Positions 1 through 8,777 of a stretch of DNA of 64,000 nucleotides are shown piece after piece. The position numbers were made by a program, and so were the translations under genes. The stretch's first letter is position 1. The number at the start of each line of letters is the position of its first letter. Under the pieces are notes generated by a model. It saw only the letters and a program-made list of their open reading frames with translations. It was not told the DNA's origin and ran no database searches. The DNA is from Methylobacterium symbioticum (GTDB taxonomy: Bacteria > Pseudomonadota > Alphaproteobacteria > Rhizobiales > Beijerinckiaceae): the NCBI RefSeq assembly GCF_902141845.1, contig NZ_CABFPH010000006.1, forward strand, positions 44,281 through 108,280. Direction: 5' to 3'.

Positions 1-2
1 CC

Positions 3-659
3 TATGCTGTGTGGGGCGACAGTCACGGGGTGGAACTCTCATACGCGCTGGCAGAGCATGCTGCCCACAACGGGACGTCCCTCGCGCAGCTGACCGCATC
101 GAAATGTCCGCCTTTCCTGCTGGTCGATCTGCCGGAACTCCCTGGATGCGCGGAGCACAATCGAGCTGTCCTGGGATGGCTCGGCAACCAGCCGCAGGTC
201 CGTACCGTCTTCATCGTCGGTTTCTGGGCAAACCGAACCTACGCGGAGCTGGACGATTTGGACGACGGCCTCCTCAACGCCGTCAGATCGCTGCGAGAGG
301 ACGGGCGGCGCGTCATCCTGATCGATGCGGTGCCGGCGAACGACTTCGACGTGCCTCACCGCCTCGCCAATCTTTCCCGGACCAAGCCGCTGTCACCGGT
401 CGCCGGCATCTGTCCAAAGGCCGTCGATCATGCCACCGCGTATCTCGAGCTGGCCCGGCAGATGCTCGTCGAAGCGGGCGTGGAGATCGTGCGCCCCAGC
501 GAGACCCTCTGCACGGACAAGACCTGCGCCATCGTCAGCGGGAACCGACCGCTCTATTTCGACTCGCACCATCTTTCGGTCGACGGCGCGCGCATGGTCG
601 CAGCCGCAGCCGCAGCCGTATTCGGTTGCCGGCCCGACGAAACGCAATCACACCTGTGA
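3..659 (+). CDS. Acyltransferase C-terminal SGNH domain (5' end outside window)
   Basis: The reading frame is already open at the window edge, so this is the C-terminal part of a longer protein. It begins with a YAVWGDSHG block, the GDSH nucleophile motif of SGNH hydrolase domains, and ends with FDSHHLSVDGA, which supplies the Asp-x-x-His pair of the catalytic triad. This arrangement is typical of the periplasmic SGNH domain that follows the ten-helix membrane part of OafA/YrhL-type acyltransferase 3 enzymes, which O-acetylate lipopolysaccharide or exopolysaccharide. The membrane domain is not visible here, so a stand-alone SGNH protein cannot be excluded. The sequence ends in a normal stop with no sign of decay. 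Confidence 0.75.
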   Translation, partial: YAVWGDSHGVELSYALAEHAAHNGTSLAQLTASKCPPFLLVDLPELPGCAEHNRAVLGWLGNQPQVRTVFIVGFWANRTYAELDDLDDGLLNAVRSLREDGRRVILIDAVPANDFDVPHRLANLSRTKPLSPVAGICPKAVDHATAYLELARQMLVEAGVEIVRPSETLCTDKTCAIVSGNRPLYFDSHHLSVDGARMVAAAAAAVFGCRPDETQSHL

Positions 660-1457
660 GCCTCTGCATCCGACCGCTCTCGGACGTGGTCGTCCGCTCC
701 GTCGATCCGCCGGAAGCACGGCGCATCCGGTGGCCGACGCCTGCGCGTCGGCCACCGAGCTCGCCCGCCGCGGCTTGTTCTCCGGTCGCGGCAACAAGGA
801 AGTTCCGCCGCTCCTCGCGCATGGGATTTGTCTCCCGCCCATGGAAGCACCGGAGCCGGCCCGGGGCGGCGCTGCCGCGGGGCGCGGACGGAGGGCCGGA
901 AATCCATCGCGCGAGGGACGAGGCGGCCTCGGCGTCCGCCGCCCGCATCCGAAGCCCGCACCGGATTCCGACTCTCGACAGACGGCGAGGGCTGCCGGCG
1001 GCGCGTTGCGTCGTCGAGGTCCGCGCCGCCGGCCAAGGCTTTCAGCGCTACCGATCGCGCGGCTCCGGAAGGAGCCGAGGCGGTCCGGTGCAAGTTGCGG
1101 AAACGCCGCGCAGCTCGACGCCGAAACGCGAATGGCTGAAGAACAGGCGCGGCAACCGCGCCCGACGGCCCCGTGGAGACCACCTGCCCGTCGCCGCGCG
1201 TGGTGGGTGCCGCGGTCGGCCGGCAATAGCGCACACGAAACGACGACGGACGATCGCCCCGATATCGATACGACCGCGTGGTGCCTGAGCGGTCATCGGG
1301 CCGTCAGCGTCGACCCTAGGATCGTCGACGTGCTGGACGTTCGCCGAATTGCGAGATCCGCCTGATCGGCGCGGTCGCGGCTGGTAGCGATTCCCAGCGG
1401 ACATGCCCTCGATCCGCGCGCACGGCGCCGCAACCACGGAACGACCGCCGCGCACCT
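660..1457. other. Gene-free stretch, nothing recognised
   Basis: About 800 bases between the SGNH gene and the stop of the DUF1275 gene. Several open frames exist on both strands, but their translations are Arg/Pro/Ala-rich with no domain-like pattern, as expected of chance frames in GC-rich DNA. I see no RNA gene, repeat array or IS end. Confidence 0.5.
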
Positions 1458-2192
1458 TCAAGGTCTGACCGTAGCCGGCGCGTCCGGATGGGCATCGGGC
1501 TGAGCCGACCATTCGCTCGAAACGTAGGAGCTTCCCGGAAGTGCGACCGTCAGGCCGAAGGCGATCACCGCCAGCGCTCCGGAAAAGGCGGCGGGAACGA
1601 GAAACGCCTGGGGGCCTAGGGAAGACTGGAGGAAGCCTCCGGCGACCGCACCGGAGGTCAGACCGACCCAGAGAGGCGCCTGGATCCAGAACGACGGGGC
1701 GGGCTTGTGCAAGACCATGTTTGCGAGGCCGGTTCCAAACCGCACCACGGTGCCCGTGACGTAGGTGAGAGCGATGCTTCGTCCACCCTCGTCCTGAAGC
1801 GTCGCATTCAGTATGCCCAGAGCGAAGACCACCGGGTAGGCATGCAGCGGGAACGCCTCGGGCCCCTCCGGAAGCAGGTTGCCGATCGCGAAGAGGAAGG
1901 CCTGTACGCTCAGAAGCACCGAGAGGCGCCATTGTCCCGACCATGCCGCCAGCAATGTGCCGGAGAACGCCCCGAAACAAAACAAGGCAATGGTGCTGCC
2001 AAACCTTGTCACGCCTACCCAGTCGAACAAACTAGCCGACACGCCGAAACGCGTCGTGTTGCCGCTCATGAACGACATAAAAAGCTGGGAATGCTCCAGA
2101 AATCCGATCGAGTCCGACGCTCCGGCCAATGCAGAAAGCGCCACGGCAAGTGATACCCGGCTTGCCGAATTTTCAGGAAAGGACTTATCCAA
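1458..2192 (-). CDS. DUF1275 (YoaK-like) integral membrane protein
   Basis: A 244-residue multi-spanning protein of the YoaK/DUF1275 family. The family signature is visible: AGASDSIGFL in the first helix, then FMSFMSGNTTRFG, which matches the conserved (S/T)GN(T/L) motif, followed by four or five more hydrophobic segments (CFGAFSGTLLAA, VVFALGILNA, GAVAGGFLQ, FSGALAVIAFG). The function of the family is not established. The frame is open upstream to an ATG at 2327, but that stretch is AT-richer and does not resemble the family. The TTG at 2192, with GGAGG nine bases upstream, gives the usual length and is preferred. It has no gene neighbour within 700 bases on either side and is probably monocistronic. 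Confidence 0.75.
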   Translation of the reverse strand: MDKSFPENSASRVSLAVALSALAGASDSIGFLEHSQLFMSFMSGNTTRFGVSASLFDWVGVTRFGSTIALFCFGAFSGTLLAAWSGQWRLSVLLSVQAFLFAIGNLLPEGPEAFPLHAYPVVFALGILNATLQDEGGRSIALTYVTGTVVRFGTGLANMVLHKPAPSFWIQAPLWVGLTSGAVAGGFLQSSLGPQAFLVPAAFSGALAVIAFGLTVALPGSSYVSSEWSAQPDAHPDAPATVRP

Positions 2193-3384
2193 CCTCACAG
2201 GCCTCCAAGCAAATCTTTGCCATATGCGTTTGTCTATTAATGTCGCGCCCGACCCTCGCTCGCACAGTCCCGCTCGGATCTTCATCTTCAAGCGACTTGC
2301 ACGATCCCAGACTTCCTGCAGATGCATGGCGAGCCGTGCGCCGAAATCTAGCTAGCGTCGTGTCTTGCCTCGCGCGTGGCTCGATCGTGTCAAAGTTCGA
2401 ACACTTCACTTGACGACATAGATCGATGGTGCCGAGTCGGTCGCATCCACGGCCTGTTTCGAGCGGAACCGAGGCGCGACGTCGATGGACACGGTCGACC
2501 GAGATCGAGAGAAGACGGGTTACCGCTCCCAGGCTTCTTCGGATCCGTTGTCAGGCGTGGCTTCGGCCGCAAGATTCCGCGGGGCCGCATCGGTCCGGCA
2601 GTTGCAGGATCGATGTCCGCAGTCCAATCCTCTCAACGCAGCCACCCACTGACTCTGAAACCCTTGCAGAGGCTGCCTTCCCACACATTCGCTCTGAGCC
2701 AATTAGCCTGCCGAGATTCGCAGCGTCGAAATCTTACCGACCAATAGTGTTGGTAGAACCATCCGGAAGGCGCTCTGGACCGTCCTGACACTCGAAATAC
2801 ATGATTGATTCCACGTTTCCGATCGGCTGCACTCCAAGTGCGGTGCCATACCGGTCCTGTCCACCGTCACGCTATTCACGACCCTTGCTCCGAACGACCG
2901 ATCAGCAAGGGCAACGGGCACCCCAAATCATACGGACCCTGGGGTTCTTGACCTTGTGCGCCGCATCGACGGGATGCTGCACGACACCGTGCAGGTTCCG
3001 ACGCAGCGCAGCCTATATGCGGTCGTGGATCTCGTGCGCTGCGGTCGCACCCATGACCACTGAGGATGCCGCCGGGCCAGACCTGTATCTCGACAATCGC
3101 GCGAAGCGCGGCCTTGTTCAGGTCAACGTGCGGTCTGGTCGACCTTGATAGCGAGAATCTCTGAGGTTTGACGTAGCGGTGCGGTGCGCCCAAGCGCCCC
3201 CCCGGGACCCAGGACGATCTGGGGCCGTCCGGTGACGTCAACCGGGCACGCCGCAAGCGGATTGCGCGATGACCGCTGCATCGATACCAACAGTCGGACG
3301 ATGACGTCGGCGCCTCGATGCGCGACAACTTCAGAACTACTTGCTTCGTACTCGCCTTCTAACAACGCTTCATCCTAACTTCCT
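2193..3384. other. Gene-poor stretch with possible decayed coding remnants
   Basis: About 1.2 kb without a convincing gene. On the minus strand between about 3365 and 2900 three adjacent frames carry protein-like pieces, for example one with AAHEIHDRIYAALR near 3045-3000. This faintly recalls the dimerisation domain of cation diffusion facilitators, but no frame stays open. It may be a frameshifted remnant. Base composition is uneven, with AT-rich patches near 2210-2240 and 2700-2760. Confidence 0.3.
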
Positions 3385-3501
3385 TTGTCCCCGACCGATT
3401 CTCTGGATCGCCTTGGTCTAAAATCAGACAATTGGGTCAACGTTGTATGCGATTCGCGCAATCGCCTCTCTGAGAGGCTCCTAATCCATAATCTTGGTGC
3501 C

Positions 3502-3702
3502 CTGGTGCCGGACGCGTCGGTGGCGCCGATCTCGAAGCTGGCGGGCTTCCTCACCGTGGTGTCGATGGCCGCGCTCGGCCTCGGCGTCGACGTGCGCGTG
3601 CTCGCCCGGGTCGGCGCCCGCGTCACGCTCGCGGTGACCGGATCGCTCCTCGTCCTGCTCGCCATCAGCGTCCTGCTCATCCGCGGACTCGGCCTGAGCT
3701 AA
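3502..3702 (+). pseudogene. C-terminal remnant of a YeiH/UPF0324 putative sulfate exporter
   Basis: The last 65 or so codons of the frame read VAPISKLAGFLTVVSMAALGLGVDVRVLARVGARVTLA followed by a final hydrophobic helix and a stop. This matches the last two membrane segments of YeiH-family (UPF0324) transporters, including the conserved AALGLG motif. The intact family has about 330-350 residues and 9-10 helices, so only about one fifth is present. Upstream of about 3500 the base composition drops in GC and the translation (SDNWVNVVCDSRN) no longer resembles the family. This marks the break, where an older deletion or insertion removed the 5' part. No function is expected. Confidence 0.65.
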
Positions 3703-4273
3703 CATCAAAATTCGGCATCATGCCCGGCGGCGGCTCAAAATATATCTCCATCGAGATCGCACCAGCATCTATGCTCCACGTGCAGAGCACGGCCATCATA
3801 AGGAATATATCATTTATGGAAATGAGACTTAATACTTGAGCTTGATAGCGACTCAGGAGTGCAAGCCAATCACACGCACCTTGTTCGGGCCGGAAAGGGT
3901 CGAGGCACCAATATGATTTGGTGGAAGCCCGGATCCGCGCCCTAGATGTTTGACCATTCTCGTCCGGAGACAGGGTCGAGGCTGGATCGGCGACCGACAG
4001 TGCGATCACACCGGTGGCGGTACGTCGGCGGCGCATGCCAGTCATCGGGCCGGGCGAAGACCTCACCCGATTGAGCGTTTCGATACCATTCCGTCTGCGA
4101 CGACCTCCCGACCGCTCCGAGCGTAGCTGAAACGATCCGCGTTTCCGGCATCAGGAGGCCGCGTGCGCACGTTTAGAGCCGTTGCCGATCACGTTGCGAT
4201 CGGCAACGGCTCCAGGCCCTTGTTTTGACGCGCTCTTTTCGCCGAACCGGTATCCACTTCGGCGGAGAGCGCT
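3703..4273. other. AT-richer intergenic stretch after the exporter remnant
   Basis: About 570 bases with no supported gene. The part 3710-3860 is noticeably AT-rich for this genome. The only clear structure is the palindrome at 4176-4212 and the adjoining sequence up to 4273, listed separately. Confidence 0.5.
4176..4212. repeat. Palindromic intergenic element, possible terminator
   Basis: GAGCCGTTGCCGATC at 4176-4190 is followed by a 7-base loop and its exact reverse complement at 4198-4212, a 15-bp perfect stem, then a T-rich stretch (TTGTTTT near 4220). The sequence up to 4276 adds a second partner pair (GCGCTCTTTTC and GGAGAGCGCTC) around CCGGTATCCACTTCGGCGG. The element is built like the palindrome at 62758-62789, so it is probably a dispersed repeat that also ends transcription of the porin gene on the other strand. 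Confidence 0.6.
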
Positions 4274-5782
4274 CTAGTAGCGGATCGTTGCGCGCAGTCC
4301 GAACACGGCCGCGTTGTGGATTCTGTCGCCGTCTGTGTCGCGGGGGTCGGCGATGCCGCCACCCGGTCGGAAGACGTATTGGAAGTCGGGCTGCAGCGTG
4401 ACGCCTGGGGCGAGCACCGCTTGATACGTCAACTCCAGCACCGCCTCGCTGCTGCGGCGCGGACCCGGCAAGCCTGCCAGGAGGATCGAGTCCGTATCGA
4501 AGCCACGCGTGCTGCGCGAGACCTGCGAAAGCGCGAATGCCACGCCCATCGTGTCGTCTGACCGGCCCGGCAGCAGGCCCTTGTAGCCGATACCAGCATC
4601 GACGTAGAAGTCGAGCAGATTGCGGTCGGTCGGCGAGGACGACACCCGCACGAACACGGACGCGCCATCATTCGGATCGTCCGGTTCGCGGTACACGGTC
4701 TGGTCGATCATTGCATAGATGCCGCTGTCCCCACGATAGAAGCGGCCGACCCCAGTGCCGGATGGATCGACGAGCGGGCGGCGCTGCTCGTCGGATCGAA
4801 GGTCGTTGAAACGGCCGAAGTGGTACCAGCCACCCAGCGTGAACGTGCCGGGCTCGATGTCGTCGTGCGCTTCGAGACCGTAGGCGTAGGCCGCCTCCGC
4901 GACGACCAGGGCCGGATCGTTCGTGCGGAAGCTCGTGCCCGTCCGGTTGCGCCGCTGGGGATCGAGGTCGTTCCCAACCCGAGCGCCACCGGCCGGATCG
5001 CCGTCGAACACGCCGATCTGCAGCGAGAAGCTCTTGTCGGGCACGTACTTGGCCCGCACGGCCGGTGTGGCGAGCGGATAGATGGGGCCACCGCTCGGCA
5101 GGACGACGGCCATGATGTTGGGCCATCCGAATGTCGAGTTGACGAAGAGCGTGCCGGTCTGGCTGACGGCGAACTCCGTATCGCTGGCGAGTTGACCGAT
5201 TCGGAGGCTGAACCGGTCGTCGAACCAACGCTGCTCGAACCAGAGTTCGTAGAGACGCGACGAAGGCAGCGCCTCGATGGCGCTGACCGTGATGAAGTTG
5301 TTGACGAAGTAGCGCGACAGGCCGGTACCATGGATCTGGTAGAGATTGGCATGGATGCGTGCACCCTGCCAATCCAGCAGCTCTTCGAGATCGGCGTCGA
5401 ACTGCAGGTCGAGGCGTCCCTCGGCGACGCCGCCCCGGCGAGAGCCGCCGGCGACGTTGGCGAAGCTCTCGCCGATGTAGGTCAGGCTGTAGCTGATGCC
5501 GTTCCGCTGAAGGAAGCTTCGGTATCCGCCGGGGTCCCCATAGGGACCGAGCAGTTCCTGGACCGAGGTCGTCAGGTTCGCTGACGGCTTGGCGGACGTA
5601 TCGGGCTGAGCCACGGACGTCTGAGGGTCCCCGCCAGCACCACGCAGGTTGCGGACGAAAGGTACTTCGGTCGCAATGCGGAGAGACTCGGACGAGGCCT
5701 CGGCGAAATCCTGTGCAGTCGCATCCTGCCAAGCCGGAAGAAGACCGATCCCCATGGCGGCCAGTCGTCTGACCCACACCAC
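4274..5782 (-). CDS. OprB-family carbohydrate-selective porin
   Basis: A 502-residue outer-membrane porin of the OprB family, expected to form a beta-barrel for passive uptake of sugars or related solutes. The N-terminus VVWVRRLAAMGIGLLPAWQDATAQ is a signal peptide. The mature part has the family course: NGISYSLTYIGESFANVAGGSRRG near the start, barrel strands such as TFTLGGWYHFGRFND, and ends with an aromatic strand, LRATIRY, as outer-membrane proteins do. The frame is open to 5953, but AAGGAAGG lies just upstream of the paired GTG codons at 5782/5779, so translation should start there. The gene stands alone and is followed by a palindrome that may act as terminator. The substrate cannot be read from sequence. 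Confidence 0.85.
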   Translation of the reverse strand: MVWVRRLAAMGIGLLPAWQDATAQDFAEASSESLRIATEVPFVRNLRGAGGDPQTSVAQPDTSAKPSANLTTSVQELLGPYGDPGGYRSFLQRNGISYSLTYIGESFANVAGGSRRGGVAEGRLDLQFDADLEELLDWQGARIHANLYQIHGTGLSRYFVNNFITVSAIEALPSSRLYELWFEQRWFDDRFSLRIGQLASDTEFAVSQTGTLFVNSTFGWPNIMAVVLPSGGPIYPLATPAVRAKYVPDKSFSLQIGVFDGDPAGGARVGNDLDPQRRNRTGTSFRTNDPALVVAEAAYAYGLEAHDDIEPGTFTLGGWYHFGRFNDLRSDEQRRPLVDPSGTGVGRFYRGDSGIYAMIDQTVYREPDDPNDGASVFVRVSSSPTDRNLLDFYVDAGIGYKGLLPGRSDDTMGVAFALSQVSRSTRGFDTDSILLAGLPGPRRSSEAVLELTYQAVLAPGVTLQPDFQYVFRPGGGIADPRDTDGDRIHNAAVFGLRATIRY

Positions 5783-6122
5783 GCCGCCCTTCCTTGCTCC
5801 ATCCGCAGATCGTCGGAAGGGCCATATCACTGCTTCGTGACCGAGCCGTGGCAGAGCCTTTTCCGGTCTCGGTCCCATCCCCGCTTCAAAGCGGGGGCCA
5901 GTCACAGGAGGTCGCTCGCTGTCGCATGGTGGGACGGCCCTGGATCGTCCCATACGTTCTCGTCATGCGTCATACTCATTCCGAGCCGCCACGCCGCGGC
6001 ATTCAAGCGAGCGACGAAGGCCTCCTCGGTACCGGCGAGTGCGACCGCGAGGGGCACGGCTGCATCGTTGGCGGAGACGATCGGCAGACCGTTCAGCAGA
6101 TCGTCAACGGAAATCCAGCTCC

Positions 6123-6307
6123 CGGGAAGCAGGCACATCGAGCAGGGCAATCTCAAGCCGCCCAGCGTCAATCCTGTGACGGAATTGGCCGGGTCGCGCG
6201 TGGCGATGGGTGCCTACCAATCCAACCTGAAGGTGATCGCGGCGCTCGACGACCTCAACAGGCGCACAGTCGACCTGCTGAAGATCCGAGGAGAGTCATT
6301 CGCTTGA
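6123..6307 (+). pseudogene. Fragment with a flagellar basal-body rod C-terminal domain
   Basis: The last 60 codons of this frame read as IEQGNLKPPSVNPVTELAG, then AYQSNLKVIAALDDLNRRT. This matches the C-terminal domain shared by flagellar rod and hook proteins (FlgC/FlgF/FlgG/FlgE), where NVNPV-E and RAYQAN-KVI are conserved. The upstream part of the frame (back to 5837) does not resemble a flagellar protein and no other flagellar gene is near. I read it as a broken or relocated end piece rather than a working gene, although short stand-alone proteins with this domain exist. It overlaps the tail of the convergent phospholipase D-like gene by about 12 bases. Confidence 0.45.
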
Positions 6308-7837
6308 GACGCCCGTTCGTTCGGCTCCGCGGCGCAGCGGATGCGCGCGACGGCGACGCCGATCGGCGAGCGCGTGCAGCACGGCTCTCCATACCGGCTC
6401 GGGCTGCTCGGGGTCGAGAAGTTCGCTCTCGCTCAACGGCAGCACGACTCCTGCGGCTGATGCGTCCAGGGGAATCAATGTACGCCCAGTGTCGCTGCGG
6501 AGAGACTCGATCGCCGCAATCAGCGAACCCGTGCGTGCCAGGGTGCGGGCGATATCGTCCGGTGGAATGCCGAGGTGCTCGCCGAGAAGCGCGTCGCGCA
6601 AGCCGAGAATCTCTGCCGCTACGGATCGATCGGTCGCATGGCCAGGCATGGCTTCGACGGCCAGATCGCACTCGGTGTCGAGGCCCATCGAGCGGTTGTT
6701 CAGGTTGGATGAGCCGATCTTCAGCAGGCAGTCGTCGACGATCAGCACCTTGGCATGTACATAGATCGGCTGCCCGGCTGCGGTCACCGGACGATAGATG
6801 CGAAATCGTCCGAAGCGATCCGCGCCGCGGATATGCGCTAGAACACGGCCGCGTCCCCGTCCCATGGCCGCTTCCTCGAGCCAGCCCATGGCACGCTCGG
6901 GATTGATCACGACGATCTCCGGCCCGTCCGGCTCCCTGAGACGGGATGCCATGGCCTCGGCAATGCAGCGTGCGGCGAAGTACTGGCTCTCAATATAGAT
7001 CGTGTGTCGCGCGGCCGCGATGGCGGCGAGGTAGAGTTGCTCGATCTCTTGCACGTTGGGGCGACCGCGAAAGGACGGCGCGGTCCGGGCGATCCCCACC
7101 TGCATGTCGCGCAGAAGTGGCCTCAGCCCGTCGGGCCAGGGATCATGTGTAGGGGGCCTCGGCGGCGCGACGCGTTCGCCAGTGGCGCGATGCCAGCGCT
7201 CACGGGCCAGGACACCGAGAGCGGCGGCGGCAGCGCCGTCGACCGCGACCGCGGCGTCGTGGAACGGCGCGTATGCGCGTCCTGACGGGCGCACCCGGCG
7301 CATGTCCTGGTCGGCATGGTCGCGAGTGTCCCAGCGGTCGTCTGTCATGTCGATGCCGCCGCAGAAAGCTAGCGCGTCGTCGATTACCACGATCTTCTGG
7401 TGATGCGAGGCTCCGGGCGGGTGAGCATTGTCGAGCCTGAACTTGAAGCCGCGGGCCCGCATCCAGTTCAGGAGGTAGAGCGGCGTCGTGCCGCGCGCCA
7501 GCGTGCCGAGGACTCCTAAATTCCACTGCAGCACGCGGATACTCAGCTCCGGCCTGCGCCGGCCGAGTTCCGACAGGAATGGGCCGAGTTCCTCTGGCAG
7601 ACCCGGCAACGGGTGGTCGGGGTCAAGCTTGATGCGGGTGTCGAACTCCCAGCCGATGAACAAAACTGCGTGGCGGGCGCGCAGAAGGGCGCAGCGCAGA
7701 TGCGCGAAGTAGGCGGCGGCATCGACGATCGGGGCAAAGCGGGCTGCGCGCTCGACGCGCCAGCAGGTCAGGCTTGGCTGCAGCAGCTTCGCCCCGCCCG
7801 TGAGCGCGACCGATGCCGTATGGGACGGATGATGCAT
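6296..7837 (-). CDS. Phospholipase D-like / cardiolipin synthase-type phosphatidyltransferase
   Basis: A 513-residue protein with two HxK(x)4D motifs of the phospholipase D superfamily: SHHQKIVVIDDALAFCGGID in the first half and YVHAKVLIVDDCLLKIGSSNLNNRSMG in the second. The Gly-Gly/Ser-Asn residues that complete each half site are present, so both lobes look catalytically competent. Such enzymes hydrolyse or transfer phosphatidyl groups through a covalent phosphohistidine. There is no signal peptide or clear membrane anchor, unlike classical cardiolipin synthases. The ATG at 7837 follows GAGGA at 12 bases; another ATG at 7873 is possible. The frame is open to 8332, but that would collide with the divergent PepSY gene, so the long start is rejected. 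Confidence 0.8.
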   Translation of the reverse strand: MHHPSHTASVALTGGAKLLQPSLTCWRVERAARFAPIVDAAAYFAHLRCALLRARHAVLFIGWEFDTRIKLDPDHPLPGLPEELGPFLSELGRRRPELSIRVLQWNLGVLGTLARGTTPLYLLNWMRARGFKFRLDNAHPPGASHHQKIVVIDDALAFCGGIDMTDDRWDTRDHADQDMRRVRPSGRAYAPFHDAAVAVDGAAAAALGVLARERWHRATGERVAPPRPPTHDPWPDGLRPLLRDMQVGIARTAPSFRGRPNVQEIEQLYLAAIAAARHTIYIESQYFAARCIAEAMASRLREPDGPEIVVINPERAMGWLEEAAMGRGRGRVLAHIRGADRFGRFRIYRPVTAAGQPIYVHAKVLIVDDCLLKIGSSNLNNRSMGLDTECDLAVEAMPGHATDRSVAAEILGLRDALLGEHLGIPPDDIARTLARTGSLIAAIESLRSDTGRTLIPLDASAAGVVLPLSESELLDPEQPEPVWRAVLHALADRRRRRAHPLRRGAERTGVSSE

Positions 7838-8142
7838 CGGCGCGTTTGGTCCTCGGATGGCAGCCCGTTGCATCGTGGCGCTGCAACGGAGCGCGGGCTG
7901 CGCTTTATGGTGTCCGCGTATGAACCCTCCTCCGCTTTGTGCGTTCCCGATCCGACCTGCGGCGGCCACGATGCCACGCTTGACCGCACGGGGCTCGGCT
8001 CTGCGGTACCGATTCAGACCCAGGACATCGGCTATTCCGGCGCGAGCACCGCGCCGAGCGGCTGGCGGGCGCTTCACGCAAGGCGTCTCCAGCGTTGAGG
8101 CCGCACAGCTTCGCGGCTGTCCATCATCTTGCAGGAGACGCC

Positions 8143-8730
8143 ATGTCCCGGATCGCCCCTCCCCTCGCACCCTTCCTCCTGACCAGCTTTGCTGTTGCCC
8201 AGACGAGCCCGTCCACACAGGCGCCAGCCCTTGCGGCCGCTCCTTCGGGTGCTGCGCAACCCTCCCACGGCACGACCGGTCACAAGGAGCGTGAGCACGA
8301 AGGTCTGCAGACCGCCAAGGTCTCGCTCGCACAGGCTCTCGACACGGCCGAGAGCAAGGGACTTGGTCGCGCGATCGAGGCCGACTTCGAGAGCAGGAAC
8401 GGCAAGCCGTACTTTGAAATCAAGGTGCTCGGCAGCGATGGTAAGCTCACCGACTACCACATCGACGCGACCACGGGGCAGGTGACCAAGAGCGACAACC
8501 ATCCGATCGAGAGCTACTTCATCCGCTTGAAGCCCTCCGACGTGCAGAACGCCCCCACGAGCCTGAAGCAGGCGGTCGCGACCGCCGAGCAGAAGGTGGG
8601 CGGCAAGGCGGCCGAAGCGGAGATCGAGCGTGAGACCAGCAGCGTGCAGTACAAGATTACGGTCATGACCGGCAGCCAGTCGCAGGAGATTAGGGTCGGG
8701 GCGGACGGAAAGATCATGCCGAGCAAGTAG
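8143..8730 (+). CDS. Secreted protein with two PepSY domains
   Basis: A 195-residue exported protein. The start ATG at 8143 sits after CAGGAGACGCC and gives a signal peptide ending in LLTSFAVAQ. After a low-complexity Ala/Ser/Pro linker come two PepSY modules: one around VSLAQALDTAESKGLGRAIEADF and GKPYFEIKVL with DATTGQV, and a second around SLKQAVATAEQKVGGKAAEAE and VQYKITVMTG. PepSY domains are often inhibitory or metal-binding modules of periplasmic proteins; no enzyme activity is expected. It is divergent from the phospholipase D gene and convergent with the antiporter gene, so it is probably transcribed alone. Confidence 0.8.
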   Translation: MSRIAPPLAPFLLTSFAVAQTSPSTQAPALAAAPSGAAQPSHGTTGHKEREHEGLQTAKVSLAQALDTAESKGLGRAIEADFESRNGKPYFEIKVLGSDGKLTDYHIDATTGQVTKSDNHPIESYFIRLKPSDVQNAPTSLKQAVATAEQKVGGKAAEAEIERETSSVQYKITVMTGSQSQEIRVGADGKIMPSK

Positions 8731-8777
8731 GTCGGCGGCACTGGGCGGAGTTCTCGGCTCTGTCCAAACCGTGCCGA

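Noticed and set aside
1048..1980. A 310-codon minus-strand frame overlapping the DUF1275 gene
   Set aside because: It is out of frame with a clear membrane protein and has no motif.
5902..6171. A minus-strand 89-codon frame that looks partly protein-like
   Set aside because: It faintly recalls DUF982 proteins but lies opposite the flagellar-domain fragment and lacks a ribosome site; evidence is too weak.
7838..8332. Extension of the phospholipase D gene to an upstream start
   Set aside because: The added 165 residues are low-complexity and would overlap the start of the divergent PepSY gene, which has its own ribosome site and signal peptide.
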